From the NCBI GenBank assembly GCA_020698575.1, contig CM036244.1, positions 11,694,534 to 11,758,533 of the forward strand: a stretch of 64,000 bases of DNA, given 5' to 3'. The notes beneath the pieces are model-generated. The model saw nothing but the letters and a program-made list of their open reading frames with translations. It did not search any database and was not told the origin of the DNA. Positions 61,624 to 64,000 of this stretch are shown here, piece by piece; positions within the stretch are counted from its first letter, which is position 1, and each line of letters begins with the position of its first letter. Made by a program: the position numbers and the translations under genes. Source of the stretch: Bostrychus sinensis (lineage: Eukaryota > Chordata > Actinopteri > Gobiiformes > Eleotridae).

Positions 61624-62020
61624 AGGGCTGTGACAAGACACAAATCCCACGAAACGAGACAAGATACGAGACTGGGCTAACGAAAATGAGATGCGATAAT
61701 TACACACAAAATGAAATTTGTATTTTACACAAATGAAAAATGTAATTCATTCACCTGAAAATTATAAAATGCAAATCTATTTAGGTGCATTTTTTAAATC
61801 AACTTGTAATGAATGGTATTTACTTCTATTATTTGAATTCTATGCAGAAGCAGATCATATATATTGCCAAATGTTTTGTCACAAACTCAACTCACTTCTC
61901 TGTAAAAAGTGCAAACAAAACCTGATCCTGAGCCCACGAGACCGATTTTTACCTTCACGAGAATCTTGGGACATTTTGATCTTGCGAGGTCACGACATTA
62001 TGAGCTCTTGTCACACCTTT
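61624..62020. mobile_element. hAT-like MITE, AGGGCTGTGACAAGAC type
   Basis: TAGGGCTGTGACAAGACACA at the left and GAGCTCTTGTCACACCTTT at the right are inverted ends. Internal ACGAGACAAGATACGAG and GAGACCGATTTTTACC are typical of the family. Confidence 0.65.
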
Positions 62021-63237
62021 AACACTCAACCCTCTCTATTTATCCGGGCATGGGACCAGCACAAATTTCTGTTTTATGACTAAAATTTTGGCTCTATCAC
62101 AGGAATCAAACCCTAAACTCTTGCATGTGAGGCAGATGTGGTCTTTTTGTAGATTCGTAAATATGCAAATGTTGTATTTTATTATATTATTTTAATACTT
62201 ATAACAATTCTATACCTATTTTACCTTTTACCTGTGTTTTTTAAAGAGTCCAACTGAGCTCCTGTGACCAAGTAATTTCCCTTGTGGATCAATATCGTCT
62301 GTCTAAGTCTAACTCTATTGAACTATATAAAGAAACTCTGCATTAGCTTTCACTTGCATTGGTCAAACTGTTCCCATTAAATGCTTTTTTTCTCATCCCA
62401 CAAAGTGATGTACAGCTCTGGTCAACTGTGTCAATGTCTATGAAGATAAATGCCATGACACTATTAGCAATAAGAGCTGTTCTTAGCAATACAGATGTTA
62501 CAGTTGGTGATATTACAATGATGATAACTTGACTGACTGCAGACGATCAAACAGAAAGGCCACCTGCACAGTCCTATCAATAACTCTGACCTAATGTTGT
62601 TTTCCTTAATACTGCCTGTCTCCATAAACGTGAAAAAGGTTTCTCTGAGCGGCCACTATAATGATTTGATTAGAAAGCCAGACTTTGTTCTTATCTAAAT
62701 GGGCCTAAACGGATGACAAGCACTGTCTGGGCTCCACATAGAGATATCACTTATATTTATACATGTCCAGTGTACCCTATAGCAGCACCAGATGTCACCA
62801 TTCATAAAACACAATGCCCTTTTTGGCCGGGTCTTTTTACAGACTGGTGAGCCGGGCACTAAAACACACAAATAGCCAAACTTCTATTACCGGAGAGTCA
62901 CATAAACAGTTTTAATGTGCTATACTTTAAGAACCAAAGTCTCTTCTTATTGACTTTTCAAATAGGAAGTGTATACGCACTTTAAGGGAAGTTTAATGCA
63001 GTGGAGAGAATTTAATTAGAACCTAATTGGACAAAAGCCACAGATTTCACAGTGAATACATCTCACGGTCAATGCACTCTTACACAATGGAGCAAGGTGC
63101 CTAAATTCATATCACTCTTAAATGTAGAGTTTACAGATACTCTACCTAATCATAGCAATAATACAGTATCATCTCTTTCTAAAAACAAGACTTGTCTAAT
63201 ATACTGCTGCAACATCACAACACACAATCATCTTTGG

Positions 63238-63716
63238 GAAAACATAAGTATACCTGGAGTTGTGATTTGCTTTATTCATGCCTGTATTCTCTGGCACAGC
63301 CCTCCTGAGGGCTCATTACGCTTGGTTCTACAATCCTCCGCCTCCCTCATGAAGCCCCGCCCACTACAGGAAGCACTGACCAATCAACAAGCCCTCTACA
63401 TCCAGTCTGCTCTCATTCATTTATCTCAAAACAGTGTACAGCTCTGTTTCCACTGATTCCTCACACAACACATCACAACTATTTTTCATTTTGTGGTAAA
63501 ATAGCAAGTAAAAAGCTCTTTTTCAGTGTTTATGTTCAAAATAGTGTAACAATTCAGCTCTCTGCTGCCCTTTGTTGGTCTCTTCACTCATTCATTTATG
63601 TCAGTATTAAAGTAATTATTGAAAAAAAAAAAAATTTTTTTAAAGTGCAGTGCTGTTCTCGAGGTGACCAAGAATGGTTTAAAAATATAAATAAAAGGCG
63701 AATATATCCCCTTTAA
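63238..63716 (-). mobile_element. TTAA-ended family A element, end-truncated
   Basis: Inverted copy. Family landmarks ATACCTGGAGTTGTG, CCAATCAACAAGCCCTCTAC and ATATATCCCCTTTAA are present in reverse order. The last 70 bp or so of the family consensus are missing on the left. Confidence 0.75.
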
Positions 63717-64000
63717 ACCTAACTCCATCTTAATCAAAGTCTCTGTTGATGACTTTAAGTCTTCTCCATTTGTGGATATTTAATGGCTTTGAAATCTTTT
63801 CTCTTTCCTTAGCTTTCTGAAAACTGTGGTTAATCACAGTAATCACTTCATAATTTAACAAGGGGTGCACTTACTTTGCACATAGGCCCAGATGAGTTTG
63901 GATAGATGTATCCCTTAATTAATAAAATAATCATTTAAAAACAGCATTTCCTATTTACTTTGTCTAATACTAAAAAATGTTTGATGACAGGAAACATTCA

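Larger units (their letters stand above)
54561..64000 (-). other. stk32a: Presumed stk32a intron(s), repeat-rich
   Basis: No further stk32a exon was recognised. Repeats include a dispersed repeat (54692-55030), a SINE-like element (55084-55390), family B (56357-56666, 60490-60786), an ACTCAAGTAAAAGTA element (56901-58075) with a nested MITE, and the minisatellite MITE (58880-59195). Nested MITEs (59307-60440), a MITE (61624-62020) and family A (63238-63716) follow. The parts 60800-61620 and 62030-63235 show nothing recognisable. Confidence 0.6.

Noticed and set aside
63052..63456. 134-codon open frame on the + strand
   Set aside because: Half of it runs through an inverted family-A mobile element.
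54561..64000. Further stk32a exons, including the kinase domain
   Set aside because: No - strand segment with kinase motifs and proper splice sites was recognised; short stretches with Lys/Glu-rich frames lacked donors.

Overview
The window reads as nuclear DNA of a ray-finned (probably percomorph teleost) fish. Evidence: AT-rich non-coding sequence, GT-AG introns, a vertebrate neuronal gene cut into small exons, many short terminal-inverted-repeat elements, tRNA-headed SINEs, and fragments of a Tc1-like transposase and of an RTE-like LINE. Nothing bacterial or viral was seen. The species cannot be resolved from sequence alone.

Main gene: about 8.4-48.5 kb on the + strand holds thirteen coding exons (exons 2-14) and the 3' UTR of dpysl3, which encodes CRMP4, a dihydropyrimidinase-like cytosolic protein of growing axons. 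Every junction is GT-AG, all phases agree, and the exons join without a stop into 556 complete or split codons. Exon 1 of the short isoform (usually 13 residues) is not in the window, so 1-8374 is the 3' part of intron 1. With a 13-residue exon 1 the protein would be 569 aa.

Second gene: 53.5-54.6 kb on the - strand carries the last two coding exons of a gene I identify as stk32a (YANK1 kinase), from its VQRDFIIFNREK and EDGQNNN motifs. It converges tail-to-tail on dpysl3, as the two genes do in mammals. No further exon of it was recognised between 54.6 and 64 kb.

The rest is intron and intergenic DNA filled with repeats: (1) three families of roughly 0.4-0.5 kb elements whose ends lie at TTAA, at least 13 copies or fragments; (2) hAT-type MITEs, including one family carrying an internal TTTAGTCCTGG minisatellite; (3) a family built from ACTCAAGTAAAAGTA, which forms a 2 kb cluster with TAC/CTA microsatellite in dpysl3 intron 13; (4) tRNA-derived SINEs; (5) LINE and Tc1 fragments; (6) nested insertions, one with a clean 7-bp target duplication. 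I found no convincing unknown gene system. The points most worth a second look are the residue changes in CRMP4, the TTAA-ended families, the nested elements and two non-repetitive GC-richer islands of unknown role.
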